64,000 nt of DNA from Bremia lactucae (GCF_004359215.1 NC_090615.1:2521100-2585099); one strand, 5' to 3'. Positions 1-11,579 are shown, counted from the stretch's first letter. Translations and numbers: made by a program. The notes: generated by a model not told the origin, from the sequence alone.

Positions 1-430
1 GCCTCGGCTGATGCGGCTGGGCAGAGAGCATCTCAACAGTCCTGTTGAGAGCCTCGCTCCGAGCCTGCTCATGCCTCAGCTCATCCTGAGTCTGAGTGAC
101 GGACTCCGCCGCAGCATGGCTCTGTGCCTCGGACGCGGCCCTCCGCTGTTCCGAGCACGAATGCCTCAAACTGCTCCAACTGAGCAACATGTCGCTCAGG
201 AGGACTGCCCAGGAGCCTGGCCATTCTTGTTCACCAAGTCCCTGCGCGATATGCCCTGCCACCTCCCGATGATGTTCGGAGAGGTGGGGGAAGTGAGCTT
301 AATTGATATTGAGGCTTATCCTCACGTACACACGCAGAGATGCGGGTCGTGGGAAGGATTTCTAGTGCTACCAAGTGAAGGCGGGCACCCTCGTAATGCG
401 ACCACGCTCTACTTAGACACACACCCTAGC
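1..430 (-). pseudogene. Ty3/gypsy family A gag N-terminal fragment (copy A1)
   Basis: The 5' end of a family A gag gene, read on the minus strand and cut by the window edge. It aligns base for base with 62789-63230, the gag start of copy A5, including a shared histidine- and arginine-rich stretch at 231-422. Gag would form the capsid of the retrotransposon particle. No long uninterrupted frame remains and the two copies differ by many substitutions and small indels, so this is a decayed relic. The rest of the element would lie left of the window. Confidence 0.6.
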
Positions 431-479
431 ACAGCGAGGAAACGGTTTAACCTGCTTCTCTTGCGTGCAGTGAGGAAGT

Positions 480-930
480 TGTGGTGAGCGCGTTAGCGAT
501 CTCACCCAACACACTAAGTACTCTGGTTAAGTGTCGTCACGGGAGCGGTAATCCGGCTCCTCGTGCGCACTTATCAAGTAGGAAGTAGTTTTCAGACTGA
601 TTTATATTTAATAGAATTAAATATAAATGCCTATTTTTACCAATCAAAATGTCATCTCTATAGATAACACTTAATATGTATTGCGAGCGTATCTTTTCAG
701 ATACCTCGCGTAACGGATGACGCTAGCCGTCATCACGGATAACGCTGGGCGTCATCTCTTCTAATGTGAATGCACCCATGTGCATCACATACACAAGGGT
801 TGGTCACAACTGTGCACCACACCCGAGTGCTGGGTCTAATTACTATAATTTAATAATTGACCATCCCCTTAAGTACACCAAGTGTACTTAACGGGACTGT
901 GTAACATTAGGGCAACTTTAGCCCGTTACA
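480..930 (-). repeat. Family A 5' LTR (copy A1)
   Basis: About 450 bp, starting TGTAACGGGC on the minus strand (930) and ending near 480 beside the gag start. It matches 63282-63696 at the same place in copy A5. It holds short inverted repeats such as GATGACG...CGTCATC near 716-733. Its outer end was set by the last shared base with A5; no target duplication was identified. Confidence 0.65.
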
Positions 931-1282
931 ATATACGTATGTATGTGTAAGATCAACGCCCAATTCAAATCTTATGAGCTTGGGATCTTGCTGCAACCTT
1001 TACTACTGATAAACTGCTGGCTATCAAACATCTGACAGCCAACCATCCGAACGTCAGAGACGCAACCGATCACCCTCTAGGAGCGTTGCAGATATAAACA
1101 CTAGAGAAAAGAACGCACCTTTTGTTCATTTTTTGATCAGTTTAGGTCATTCGTTTGAATTTATTTGGTGATGCATGCTTGACATACACTACAAGAATAT
1201 TTTGCACCCTAAATTCATCACCTGGGCGTCTATATCGAGGTATTCGTCGAGTAAAGGTAGTTTCTTTGACAAGCTGGGAACG
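931..1282. other. Intervening sequence, nothing recognised
   Basis: About 350 bases between an LTR and an LTR-like fragment. I see no open frame, no repeat match inside the window and no RNA structure I can name. Confidence 0.5.
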
Positions 1283-1562
1283 AGAAGTAGCTTTAAGACT
1301 GATTTTTATTTAACTAGATTTAAATATTAAACCTTTTCACCCAATGATCAGATGTGTGTTGTTCTAAATAGCTCTGCTCGCGGATGACGCTAGACGCCTT
1401 CCCCTTTAATGTGAATGCACCTGTGTGCATCAAATACGGTAGGGTGGGTCACTGTCTAAGCCTCACCCGAGTGACAGCTCAATTTACTTTTCATGAAGTA
1501 ATTGGTGTCCCCGTTAAATGTACTTAACGGGTGTGTAACATTAAGCACTTTTGCCATTACAC
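1283..1562 (-). repeat. Diverged family A-type LTR fragment
   Basis: Shares colinear blocks with the LTR at 480-930 in the same orientation: the TTTAAGACTGATTT block, GGATGACGCTAG, GTGAATGCACC(T)GTGTGCATCA and the GTACTTAACGGG...GTGTAACATTA end. It is older and shorter, so it is either a related subfamily or a solo LTR. Confidence 0.55.
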
Positions 1563-2090
1563 CATTCCCTTTTAAGAACGATTTGATATTTTTGTGATAT
1601 CGTAGAACGAGAGACGGCGAGCCGTCTAAGACGCGCCGCTATTGTCCTCTCAACCACTCTAGCGACCATTGTTAGCACCAATTAGCGTGACATCGCACGG
1701 CGCTCGTCGTGCCACCTAAAACGGGCAAAGCTGATAGGTCGTCTGTAAAGACACCCAAACAACCCAACACGAGGCGTATGCGCCGCGATATTATGCCGCT
1801 GTCGCCTACTGTCAAGGTTGCAACGCCGACAGCTACTGCTGTCGCGCTGTCAACTGGACACAATAGTCCATCCCACTTGCACAGTGAGGAAGTTGATCCG
1901 TCGCTATTGTCGACTATTATGAGGGGACCCCAATGGCGCAGACGACGAGACAGCTGCATTGTTGACGTTAGTCAAGTTTGGCTTCGCAATATTAGGCGTC
2001 TCCGCGTTAGGAGCAATGGGTGAATTGTGGATAAGCGTTATAGCACCACACCCTTCCCCATTAGCTCGCTGTACTCATCACTACTATGTG
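1563..2090. other. Spacer with a 104-codon open frame of unknown nature
   Basis: A + frame at 1709-2023 is open, basic and rich in Ser, Thr and Arg. It lies just before the pol fragment of copy A2 in the same orientation, so it could be a gag or leader remnant. No zinc knuckle or other motif is visible. I cannot assign a function and do not treat it as a gene. Confidence 0.3.
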
Positions 2091-2094
2091 GTGA

Positions 2095-2760
2095 TGACAT
2101 CGGTGTGAAAGAGATACCTGTGCTGGGCTGCATCGTAGGACACAGGCTGTACGAGCAGACCCAGACATGGTAAAGTCTGTACAGAAATGGCCAATCCCAC
2201 GTCACGAGAAGGATCTGCGCCAATTCCTAGAGCTCGCTTATTACTTGCATAAGTACAGCAAGAATTATGGAGAGCGGACTAAGCCCTTGTCTGACCTCCT
2301 CAATAAGGATGCAGAATGAATTTGGTCAGAAGAGCAAGTATATCGCTCCATCATTATAGTAATCTCTTGTAGAGGTACCGCTGTTGGCATTGTCAGACGC
2401 GGATAAGCCATTTAGCGTCGTCAGCGATGCACGAAATTTTGCAATCGGCAGCGCACTAATGCATAAGGATGACGACGGCGTGATCGTGTCATCTCTTATC
2501 AATCCTGACTTCGAAGTTGCTAAACCGAAGTACCCTGTGCATGACAAGGAGCTACTTTCAATTAAGTATGCTCTTCTTAAATTTTGAGTGCACTGTTAGG
2601 CATCGAATCATTTGTAACTAATACTGATCATGCATCACTGCGGACCGCAATAAACTCACCGCACCTCTCGCCTAGGTTGGCAAAAAGGCTTACACTCTTC
2701 TCTGAGTTTAAATTCAAAGCTGTATAAAAGCCGAATTTGTCCAATGTCTTGGCTGAGGCG
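2095..2760 (+). pseudogene. RT C-terminus and RNase H remnant, copy A2
   Basis: The frame near 2100 encodes the RT thumb segment EIPVLGCIVG. A shifted frame continues into VKSVQKWPIP and the LRQFLELAYYLHKYS helix. RNase H follows at 2384-2587 with the active-site strand FSVVSDARNFAIGSAL, where the expected CDA/CDAS reads SDA, and then YPVHDKELLSIKYAL. An in-frame TGA at about 2317 and another at 2585 break the reading frame. Confidence 0.7.
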
Positions 2761-2929
2761 TTATCGCGCAGACCATCTTTGAGACATAAAGGGTGGTAAT
2801 TTTATAACAAATATGGTGTTACCTAGACACCAGGCAAGTGCGTCTCGTGCTAAAGCACAAGCTGAGTGGATAACATTTGCAGCCATGAAGGTCTACCACG
2901 GGGCGAGCTCATCGGCCTCCTAAATAAAG

Positions 2930-4140
2930 GAGAGCTACAGTCAGGACGAACATTGTCGCCTGCTGTTGGATCTCTTCGGTAATCAGAAGGTCTTCCTTCC
3001 GTCGCACCTGAATGCAAAGCGAAGTTGGTTTAGCTACAGCGATGGCCTGTTATGACATCTGCTGTCACGTTGTGATACCTTGAGAATCTGTGTCCCTAAT
3101 GACATAGATCTCGAGCTGAAATTTCTTCACGAGCTCCATGATGCACCTTCGGGTGAGAATCTGGGCCGTGAAAACACATAATTACAAGTAACAGAGGAAC
3201 TTTGGTGGCCACACCTATATCGATGGAAAACCAACTATGTTCGCTCATAAAGCCTGCACCGTCCAGCAGTGCGCCACTGAAGCCGCTGCCGGTTTAAACG
3301 AACTGCTGGAAGTCAGTCAGTCTGGACTTAATGTTTGGCATGCCGCCCGACCACAAGGTTTGGACGGATCTCGTTGTATTTGTAGACAAACTGAGCAAAA
3401 TTGGTACCATGTAGCACCACGATCTCAGGCAAGGAGGCAGTTCTCTTGTTCCAGGATCGCGTGTATCGACTTCACGGGATGCCCGAGTCCATAGTATCGG
3501 ACCGGGATCCGCGTTTTACGTCGGGTTCGGATCAAACAATTGCCCTTCGTACAGTTCGCTATTAACAACAGTGTCCACGCCAGTACGAGTGAGACACCGT
3601 TTTACATTAATGGACTGCGCCATATTCGGGCGCCAGTCTCGTTTGTGCGCAGCCCAAATCTTAGCGGGGAAGGGCCCCTCACAACGCTCGGTGCGAATGA
3701 AAAAGAGGGACACAGTTTAAGATTTGCCCTGGTGAGCCTGTTATTAAACAGTGGTCACGACAAGAAATGCCTCTGCTCCCTGACGATAACGACGTTTCAT
3801 TATTGGCAACAACGTCCAATGACCGACCTCTCGGCGGCGTCGTAGGCGAATTTGATGCTGAAAGCGTGATCGAGGCTCAACGGATGAGATATAAGCCATC
3901 ACACGGAAAGTCCGGGACGCGATGGCAAGCGCACAGGACAAGCATAAAAAATGCGGACCAACAGATTATGAACGATTTAAAGTGGGAGTACTATTTAGTA
4001 CTGCTATTCTTCCTAAAAGGTAGTTTCTGTATTACCTGGTGGTACTATCAAACTACTGCCGCGTTTTATCGAGCTACTTACGGTGGTCAAGAATGTTGGA
4101 GACATAAATTATAGGCTCGCCCTTCCGTCGTATATGAAGA
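2930..4140 (+). pseudogene. Integrase remnant, copy A2
   Basis: Matches the family A integrase: the DEHCRLLLDLFG N-terminal segment near 2945, the zinc-binding region near 3120, and the catalytic-core strand VSDRDPRFTSG near 3492. After that come the conserved FAINNSVHASTSETPFYING segment (3554-3610) and a C-terminal module ending LPSYMKTHPVF near 4120. Frames change several times, so no intact protein is possible. Confidence 0.7.
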
Positions 4141-4389
4141 CGCACCCCGTTTTTACGTGATTGTCTGCCACGGTATATTGATCCACAGAGATTGCATACC
4201 CTCATCCTTATAAAAAGACCGATGGTCACGCCGACCGCAAGTCGAGCGTCACTCAGGTGGGGATGACGGGGTTAAAAAAACTTCCCGACAAGCTCCTCCA
4301 ACCTTGATAGGGACTTGGAGAGCGAGAAAGGTTGCGCGCTTGACGCAGGTCTCTCAAAACCAGCTTCTTCAAATGTTCAGCCGAAGTTT

Positions 4390-4715
4390 CAGCCTTTCAT
4401 AACCCTGGCGATTTATCGAGCGAACATCATGGAGATCTGAACTCAGTCGCAAAAATTGATCTTCGAGATCCCCGATCCGTAGTTCAGCAGCGCTCTGCGC
4501 CTGCGACTGAACGGAAGCAGGATAGTCTGCCGCGAGTAGATGAGTATAATCGACGCTCCTATCGGGTGCCGCCTGCTTTGGTACATCAACACTTTCTTGT
4601 TGGAAGGTTGCTTGTCCACCGCTCCGTGAAGCGTAAGCTTCACCCTCGCTTAATGGAGAATATACCCGAAGAGTTTTAATTCTTGGGAACGGTCGACACT
4701 CTCAACGTCGACGTA
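4390..4715 (+). pseudogene. Integrase-chromodomain linker and chromodomain remnant, copy A2
   Basis: One + frame runs from NPGDLSSEHH through RDPRSVVQQR into HFLVGRLLVHRSVK and stops at 4680. The last part aligns with the start of the chromodomain of copy A4 (38285-38016). A frameshift then leads to TLNVDVPGLVSAYEKEHQ, which matches the end of the A4 domain. Chromodomains tether gypsy integrases to chromatin marks. The opposite strand also carries a coiled-coil-like frame here (see findings). Confidence 0.6.
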
Positions 4716-4770
4716 CCGGGACTGGTGTCTGCCTATGAAAAGGAGCACCAGTTTGGAGCCGCCCCGCTAG

Positions 4771-5339
4771 GTCCAAATGGGCCAGTATGAGTAGCGTGAT
4801 GCGAAGAAGCAGGGGTACAGTACCGCCAATAATTTATCTCCCACGCAAAAGAGCGAAGTTGATTCGCTGCGACCGTTGTTTTCTTTTACCACATCGCTAT
4901 GTGGCTTAAAACGGAACAGGAATACTGCTTCGTATTGTTCGGTTGTTTCTTAAGAACGCAACACGATTGGGATCGGGGATAAACGGCGAAGTAATTTCCC
5001 CTGAGCCCTTCCTGAACTATAGGTGTCATAATATTTATGTACGCCTATAGTAGCGCGCACTACGAGCGACGCCCTAGTTCCTTCGGAATGAGGCCACTCG
5101 GATTGAGGTAGCATTGGTGATATGCACAATTCACATACCCACGGTCAATACGTCTAAATGGACACGATCACGTGCCGTCGGTGGAGCTTTAAGCCGGGCT
5201 GTTCTGCATCATACTCCTACTTGTGGCTGATGGTCTGAACAACAGATGTTGGGGTTTTACCCAACTGAGAAGAATCTGCACCTTTTATGGGCAGTTCTCT
5301 CATTACCGGTCGCTGCGCTACTTGGCGCGTACTTTTCAA
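4771..5339. other. Spacer between two family A fragments, nothing recognised
   Basis: Nearly 570 bases with only short random frames. No LTR or coding similarity to other parts of the window was found by eye. Confidence 0.5.
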
Positions 5340-6175
5340 GTTGACTTACAATTGGGCGTTCTCCAGAGTCTGCAACACAGCGTCACAATGACGCTTGTGC
5401 GAATCTGTTTCGCTCAGCCCGTCCTCGGGCCTACTATGCACCAATACATCGTCAATGGAGAGCGTAGGCACGGTGCTGACACATCACGTGAGCCACCACT
5501 CGAGTGAGTGTCGTAGGTGCGTTTTTCAACCCTTGAGGCATCACAAGCCACTTCATAGCATTCCGCTTGGGGTGCTTACTGCCGTTTCGGCTACATCAGA
5601 CTACCTGATAGTAGCCATCTTTTAAATCTAACGTGGATCTAAATTTTTCGTGGAGTTCCACAAGCCATATTTCCGCGAGATTGACGTTTGCGCCGGTATG
5701 GTGGCCATGTTTAATTTACTGTAAGCGTGAACCACGCGCCATCCTCCTGTGGCCTGACGCACACAGAAGATTGAGGTGCAGTGAGGCGATTTGCTATCAT
5801 ATGCGTGTCCCGCCCTGGCTCGCCTGTCAACGAATTCATCGACATAATCAACTTGTTCATTCGGCAGCGGACATTGCCTGGTCACACATTACTTGGTGTC
5901 AGTTTTCTACTGGAACTGGTGCGACTACGTCGTGAATATTTTCTTCCTCAAGTTTGGAAAGGAGTAGATTGCACGAACATATCTGGAAGATTCATATCTC
6001 CTCGGCAGATCCCAGACGTGCTGGGGCACCTTAACTGAGGATGCCTCCGCCATCTTGTCTTCGACGGCATCGAACGTTTTGTTTGAAGGCCCATCCTCTT
6101 CGACCTGGACTGATCCAAAGGTCACTCGTTTCGACGTGCCTTTGATTGTCATTATCTGTCGGGTACATGCTTTCA
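5340..6175 (-). pseudogene. Reverse transcriptase remnant, copy A3
   Basis: Frame 5885-5628 carries the family A RT N-terminal signature: CPLPNEQVDYVDEF, then SKSPHCTSIFCVRQATGGWR and HAYSKLN. It loses frame at the palm. The segment with FVHSRAEDGLSE and the following helix (about 5440-5340) is still recognisable from DNA similarity. It is broken by frameshifts and cannot encode a polymerase. Confidence 0.65.
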
Positions 6176-6582
6176 AGTCACCACGATCTTGTACCTGAAA
6201 GTAGGTGCCGTTACTCTCTCGGAAAACGCACCACTTCCAACCGCACCAGGCTCTATACTTGGTGCCGGTTCTTGCGACGCTTGACTTCCTGTCAGCTCGC
6301 TATCTACTGCCACAATCGCTCGGCTCTATGCAGGACCTTTGGACGCATGACTTCTTGTCATCGTCCTATTCACTTTACCAGTTTCTCCGAGCTGGGCAGG
6401 ACTAGGTCACGTTTGACTTCCCGTCAACGCACCCTCTACTGTGTTGGACACGACATTAGTTGCGTAAGCTTCTCACATGAGCACATCCTTCCCGGTGTCC
6501 TGCGTAGAGTTAGCAACTGTGCGTGTACCCTAGTCTATCCATGTTGGGCGAACATGGTATACCTCATACGGACTCTCCATAC

Positions 6583-6800
6583 CTAGCACCATGGTCTACC
6601 GGAGAAGTCACTGAAACGGAAGCCAAGTTCAACTTGAACTCCCTCAGACTTTACGAGCGCGCCGTTCGCTAAGCGAACGGTCGCATCTTCTCGTTTACCA
6701 TCCTGGCAAAGCGACTCATACATCGCCGGTCTCTGATTTAGAGCCGCGAGTCGCAATATCATGTGATGCACCCGGATCTACGAGAAGGGTCATCACATGG
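6583..6800 (-). pseudogene. Retropepsin-region remnant, copy A3
   Basis: Frame 6771-6583 aligns with the protein just downstream of the DSGA active site in A5 (AALRKRPAMFESLCQDGKREE there; LAALNQRPAMYESLCQDGKRED here). The active-site triplet itself falls in a damaged stretch near 6780-6800. Confidence 0.55.
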
Positions 6801-6999
6801 TCATAGCCTCGTACTCGTGCGCTATAACCACCAGAATTAAGGTCCGATTTTTCGGGATCTTAAGGACTATGCTACACGTTTTTGTTCGATAACTCTGAAC
6901 TTAGGAATAGCTTCAGGGTCCGCGTCAGTAAGGCATTCCGCCCCTACTGCGCTCTTGTATTTCCCAAACCCTCAGTGCTCGATGCAAAATTCGTGCGTC

Positions 7000-7660
7000 G
7001 TGCACGCTAATTTTTGACATCGTCCTTGAATAGGGAGCCTCTTGCTGGGCGTCTTAGCGCCAGCAGGGATTCTAGCATAGCAGCGAGCCATCATGTGACC
7101 GCGCTTGCGCACTTGTAGCAGACTACGTCTGCATTGCCCAACTAAATAGGAGTGGCATTCAATCTATCGGCCGACGGCTTATGCCAAGCTATCGCCGAGG
7201 CACTAATAAGGAATTTGAATTTCAACTAAGGCAGTTTGGGGGAGATTGCCTCTTCCATCGTCGACGCACCTTTCTGAAAAGGCCTGTCGTTATGGGCCGT
7301 GCCGCAGTCCGTTCATGAACGTGGGCACCTTAATACATTTCGGTATCAGACTTATAGTGATGGATGCCGACAGCAAGCGCATCTCCTGCACATATTCTTG
7401 CAGGGATCGCTTCGTCTGTCGCCCTCTGGAGCGCGCCTGAAGCAACACTTCGTTGTTTGGTAGCTGATAAATGGTGCGAATCTTTGTCTTAAGATTGCCC
7501 ATGAAGGGAACGCCTTGTCATCCGCCATTAGGCCGAGTAAGCACACTCTGAGGGCCTTACGCGCAAATGCGATATGGCGTATGACACCATCCGGGTGTCG
7601 TCCTCGATGAGCTGTGCCACATCGCATTGCTCCACAGCTAACAGCCAGTTGACAAATGTG
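7000..7660 (-). pseudogene. Gag remnant, copy A3
   Basis: Frame 7502-7290 has the gag helix EVLLQARSRGRQTKRSLQEY followed by MRLLSASITI, shared with A4 and A5. A damaged CCHC zinc knuckle lies near 7090-7140. The similarity ends near 7660, where unrelated sequence begins. Confidence 0.65.
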
Positions 7661-8170
7661 TGCTGGGTGCTCTACGTGCTCAAGACCAAACAAATTTGTC
7701 AACTGCGCAGGACATTTACACTATCAATAAGGCAAAAAAGCGGAAATTGCTTGATCGTAGAACATCCATTGAAGCATTGTTGGATCACTAAACACTTCGC
7801 GGTATTAACCAATAACCAATAAGTCTTACGTGACCATTCTGGAAAGGTTTCTTGCCTCTTAATCATTCCGAAGGATACAGGTCTCAACAGGTGAAATGCT
7901 TGGTGTCTATCTACTGCTTGAGAAAGCATGTGATGAGCAGGAGCGGAACCTCAGCCAAAGCAATAACTATCAGCAAACCCACAACCCTTTTTAGCACAAC
8001 ATTTTTTATGGACGAATGTCGAAAAGGAAATTTCATGTCATGCATTGAAATTGACATTTTATTAAAACAGTATTACAAAGCTTTGCTCCCTGGAGATGAG
8101 CCCTGCATCAACATTTTAACACAAACTATTGGCATTCCGTGCAGTCATTGCATTCGAAAAACTGCTTAAT
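7661..8170 (+). pseudogene. Possible MULE/FAR1-like transposase tail (SWIM-type) remnant
   Basis: An open frame at 7852-8169 ends with the short run IGIPCSHCIRKTA. The G-[IL]-PCSH pattern is the usual C-terminal half of SWIM zinc fingers in MULE and FAR1-type transposases. The upstream CxC pair of a SWIM finger is not visible and no DDE core is present. It could be chance, so the call is tentative. Confidence 0.25.
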
Positions 8171-8641
8171 TATCACGGCAAAAAGTCATCTTTCCAATTT
8201 AAGTGAGACCATAAAAATTCTAACGCAGAATTTAACGTTTAATAACTGCTTATGTGTCCAAGTCTTCCGATTTGAGTGCTGAGTAATTAAATTGCTTAAA
8301 ATGAACCAGACCGGGCGAAACCCGTCTAGTGCGTTTCAACGGTCTACGCATGGTCATCCAATATAAACATAATGGGTGAAATAGGAGGGAGCTTTCAAGC
8401 CCCTCATGATGGCTAGCACTCGGTGGTGTTTGACACCATTTGCTATTGGGGATTTTGATCAGCATTGGTGGCTCAACCAGCCACTTTTCGTATCTAGTAG
8501 AAGGAGATAATTTGCTGATACTGATCAGAAATAGGTATGAAATGCTGATGCAGCATCAGCAACCTCTATTTTTGCGTGCCCTTCAAAATGTTTTAGATGA
8601 AGATTTGATAGTTTAAACCCCGGCATTGGTTACACCGCGTG
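8171..8641. other. Left flank of the inverted B pair, nothing firm
   Basis: No coding or repeat match was established. The last ~20 bases (GGCATTGGTTACACC) resemble the end of a B-family LTR, so B1 may have inserted beside or into an older LTR. Confidence 0.4.
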
Positions 8642-9082
8642 TGTAACGGGTGTATCATTTCATGAATTTATTACTTGAAGGTTGTTAATTAATGTATTAT
8701 CTTAAAGGCAGATAATATTTTGGAAATATTACTTTACATATTAATATTCGAAAAGCTTATACATTTTGGTAGATACATTCCATTTATCTACTTGCTCCGC
8801 GGTCCTGTCAGCACTGGACGCGCGCAAAGAGAGAGACAGATAAGACTTTATTACATGTTTTGTACTAGTACATAATTAAGTTAGTAGAACATAGATAGAA
8901 ACAGAAGAACTTAATTGTACTAAATAAAGTTTACTTCATACCCTCTCTAATGCAAGTGTTTTAAAGAGAGTTTTTCTCTGCACGTACTAGTGTACGTGAA
9001 GTGACGTGTGGCACCACTTGCACTGAAGCAGTGCGAAGCGGACTTGTATTGAAACAGTACAAGTCAGCAGTGCCCCGTTACA
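8642..9082 (+). repeat. 5' LTR of B1
   Basis: Starts TGTAACGGGTGT and ends CCCCGTTACA. It contains a CACGTAC-TAGT-GTACGTG hairpin and a GCACTG-AAG-CAGTGC hairpin near its 3' end, shared with the other B LTRs. Confidence 0.85.
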
Positions 9083-9084
9083 CC

Positions 9085-9097
9085 TAGTAGCACTTTG
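9085..9097 (+). promoter_or_regulatory. Primer-binding-site region of B1 (mutated)
   Basis: Two bases after the LTR, B1 reads TAGTAGCAC where B2 reads TGGTAGCAC (minus strand of 24220-24212) and family C reads TGGAAGCAC at 58340. A TGG start pairs with the CCA end of a tRNA primer. B1 has lost it by G to A. The primer tRNA was not identified. Confidence 0.5.
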
Positions 9098-9145
9098 TAG
9101 TCCGTCTAAGGACCACAGTTCTATCATCTAGCATGGACATGTTAG

Positions 9146-10301
9146 ATGATAAATACGCATCACGTTTCGCGTGATAGCAACTCCTTTATAAGTGATATCG
9201 AAAGGAGTGCGGTCGAACGATGAGTCCGACCGTAGGGAATGATGCCATCCTGGCCAAGATGTCTGGTTTGGACAAAGATGCCCTTATTCAGCCATCGCCA
9301 AGTTCATACAACATGAACTTGACGAGGCGAAGAAAAAGGTAGCCTTGCTGAATCAGCAAGGCTCTCAACAGGCAGAACTGTTGAGGTTGCAACATGTACA
9401 GACCCGCGCGTCGTCCGGAAACCTTGAAGATAGACATCTAAGAATTGCGGAGCCGAAGAGGACTCCCTTTTAAGGTTGTTCGTCGAATTAAACGATGCTA
9501 TAAAGGCTCGTCACATCGTCGAGCAAGCGCAAGTCGCATTCGCTCAGTCAAATCTGGCAGGTCGCGTCAAAACTTGGGCACTAGGCCTTAAGTTGCGCGA
9601 CCCATATGTCTTCGGGTCGCTAGAGGCTTTATAAGTTCGGCTCAAACAGACGTTTGAACCGCCTAGGTTCGTGGCACTCATGCATGATGCGTAAGCGCAA
9701 ATCGTCTTTAATGCTTTGTACGCGGGTAATTTCATTGTTAAGACGCTCCATGAGAAGTGGGTAAACTTCGGCGACACGTGAGCCGAGCTCGTCACCTAAG
9801 GGTCCTCTACAGCCGACTCTCTGCTCGACCTAGGATCATTGTGTTGTCCGTCTGAGTTCAGAGCTCGATCAGAGCTTCTGAAAATCAAGCAAGGCAAGCG
9901 TGATGTTCACGCTTATGCCCAGCACATACGACTCTTAGCGAGTTGTATCACGAACAACCACGATTACGGTGTTGATGCAACGTCTTACGGATGGTCCCAT
10001 GAAGACCCTTCTGATCTGCTTGGACCTAGATCCGCTTGAAGGAGCAATATCCGCTGCGGGACAGGAGAGCTTTAGCTTTAGACAGGCTCAAGCTAGTTTG
10101 TCATCGTATCGTCCTCCAAGACGACACGAGCTTGGAGTTCCAGAACCGATGGACCTCTCTTATGCCGAAAGCGAGAGACCTCACTTTTCGATCAACAAGC
10201 GATTGCAGAAATGCAATCACCGTCAAAAGTTAGGTCACTACGCTCATGAGTGTAGTGCCCCACGCTCGTACCGAGAGGTGCTGAACGTACTTATAGACTG
10301 A
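9146..10301 (+). pseudogene. Gag of B1, disrupted
   Basis: Starts at ATG 9146, like the better preserved B2 gag (24159). An early TGA lies at about 9221. A one-base loss near 9460, shared with B2, shifts the frame. A 183-bp insert (9668-9850) is absent from B2. The C-terminal part at 9969-10301 has the zinc knuckle, but its second cysteine reads Arg (CNHRQKLGHYAHEC), in both copies. The middle part (LNDAIKARHIVEQAQVAFAQ) is the capsid-type region. The gene is not functional. Confidence 0.75.
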
Positions 10302-10504
10302 GTGCCAAAAAGGGCAACGGTCGCGGGTCCGACGTTGTTGCGAAATCGCAACAGCGAGGTGGACCGCCAAAAACGGCCTTCTGATCAAGCAACCTCAAGA
10401 GAATTTGCAAATCTCTTGACGAAAGTTGCTCCAGACACACAATCATTATGTGTCTCTGCACCTGGCGATGAGGTATCCCTCATCACCTTAAAGCGACAAA
10501 TGAT

Positions 10505-11228
10505 TTGTCACTTAGAGCCCTAGTGGACTGTGGGGCGTCGAAAAACTTTATTCGTCGCCAGTCGCTAGACGGTCGTAGGCTCAAATATGTTGAGCGCGAC
10601 ATCCCTCCAATGAGGATGACAGTGCGTCTAGCGACCGGCGCATCGATAACAGTAATGAAACGCGTAGTGATATTTCACAACTCGTTTAAAGATTTGCAGT
10701 ATGATGATGATTTCATCGTACTGAATTTTGGATGAAAATTTTGATGTCATCCTAGGTTTACCTTGGCTCAGAAAGTATGAGCCAAGAATCAGCTGGCAGT
10801 ATCGATCCGTGAAGATGCCTGACACTTGTTCATCAGATGGCCATCTGGTGAACGTTTTGGAGCGTTCCCAAGCGTGTGGATGTACTACGAGTGAATGCGA
10901 TGGCCTCACTTGTGGTACGGTCCTTGGTACGACTGCACAAGATCACAGTGTGATGACTAATCACACTGTGGAGTCAACTGCCGGCGGCTGTGCGAATGCA
11001 CAGGTAGCGCCGAAGGTTCACCACTCGAATAAGTCGAGTGGATTGAGACATGAATGTACGCCTAGTGGGCGACATCCAAAGAAGATACCAGTTTTCCAAA
11101 AGAGACAACACAATGATCCTAGGTCGAGTAAAGAGTCGACCGTAGAGGGCCCGACTGTGATAGCGCAATCACAGTCGGTGAACGTTGAGGAAATAAGTGC
11201 CCACGTATTTGAGGAGAAATCTCCTTAA
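10505..11228 (+). pseudogene. Aspartic protease and linker of B1
   Basis: Frame 10505-10735 has the retropepsin active site as LVDCGASKNFI, with Cys in place of the usual Ser or Thr. A hydrophobic flap region follows. The frame then shifts to 10728-11228, starting MDENFDVILGLPWLRKY, the conserved ILG-P-WL motif near the protease end. It continues as a hydrophilic linker to RT. The same shift is present in B2. Inverted repeats are extremely dense here. Confidence 0.75.
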
Positions 11229-11579
11229 AATGGTTAATGCTAAAGTGACTAGACTTCAGCATCCCGAGGGATTAACCCCTCGGCAGCATGTGGACAAATA
11301 CCAGAAAGAAACCGAGACATTAAATGTCTTGGTTAATGACAAATTAAGAGTAGGCGCTTATTCTCTTGATCTGTATGCGCCTCCGAAGTTAACTTCGGAT
11401 ATAACTCAATTACTTACCCGAGAACGAAACGGTTCGTGAGAGATCTGCATAGTGATAGAATCAAGCAGATCTGCGTACTCGTCACAGAGGACGAATACGT
11501 AACCGATGTTCGGTCAGCGGTAACTTTCCAGAGAAAGAACGGGTTCTCAGCAGCTCATCGATGTAAGAAAGTGTCCTCG

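Larger units (their letters stand above)
2095..4770 (+). mobile_element. Ty3/gypsy family A partial element (copy A2): RT tail to chromodomain
   Basis: Colinear with A4 and A5: the end of reverse transcriptase, RNase H, integrase, integrase C-terminal module and chromodomain, all on +. Gag, protease and the RT catalytic core are missing. Frameshifts and stops occur throughout, so it is a dead internal fragment. No flanking LTRs were seen. Confidence 0.75.
5340..7660 (-). mobile_element. Ty3/gypsy family A partial element (copy A3): gag, protease, RT
   Basis: Minus-strand copy colinear with A4 (40.2-42.9 kb) and A5 (60.7-62.8 kb). It reads gag, zinc knuckle, protease and RT N-terminal half in that order. 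RNase H, integrase and both LTRs are missing. It points opposite to neighbouring fragment A2. Many indels. Confidence 0.75.
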
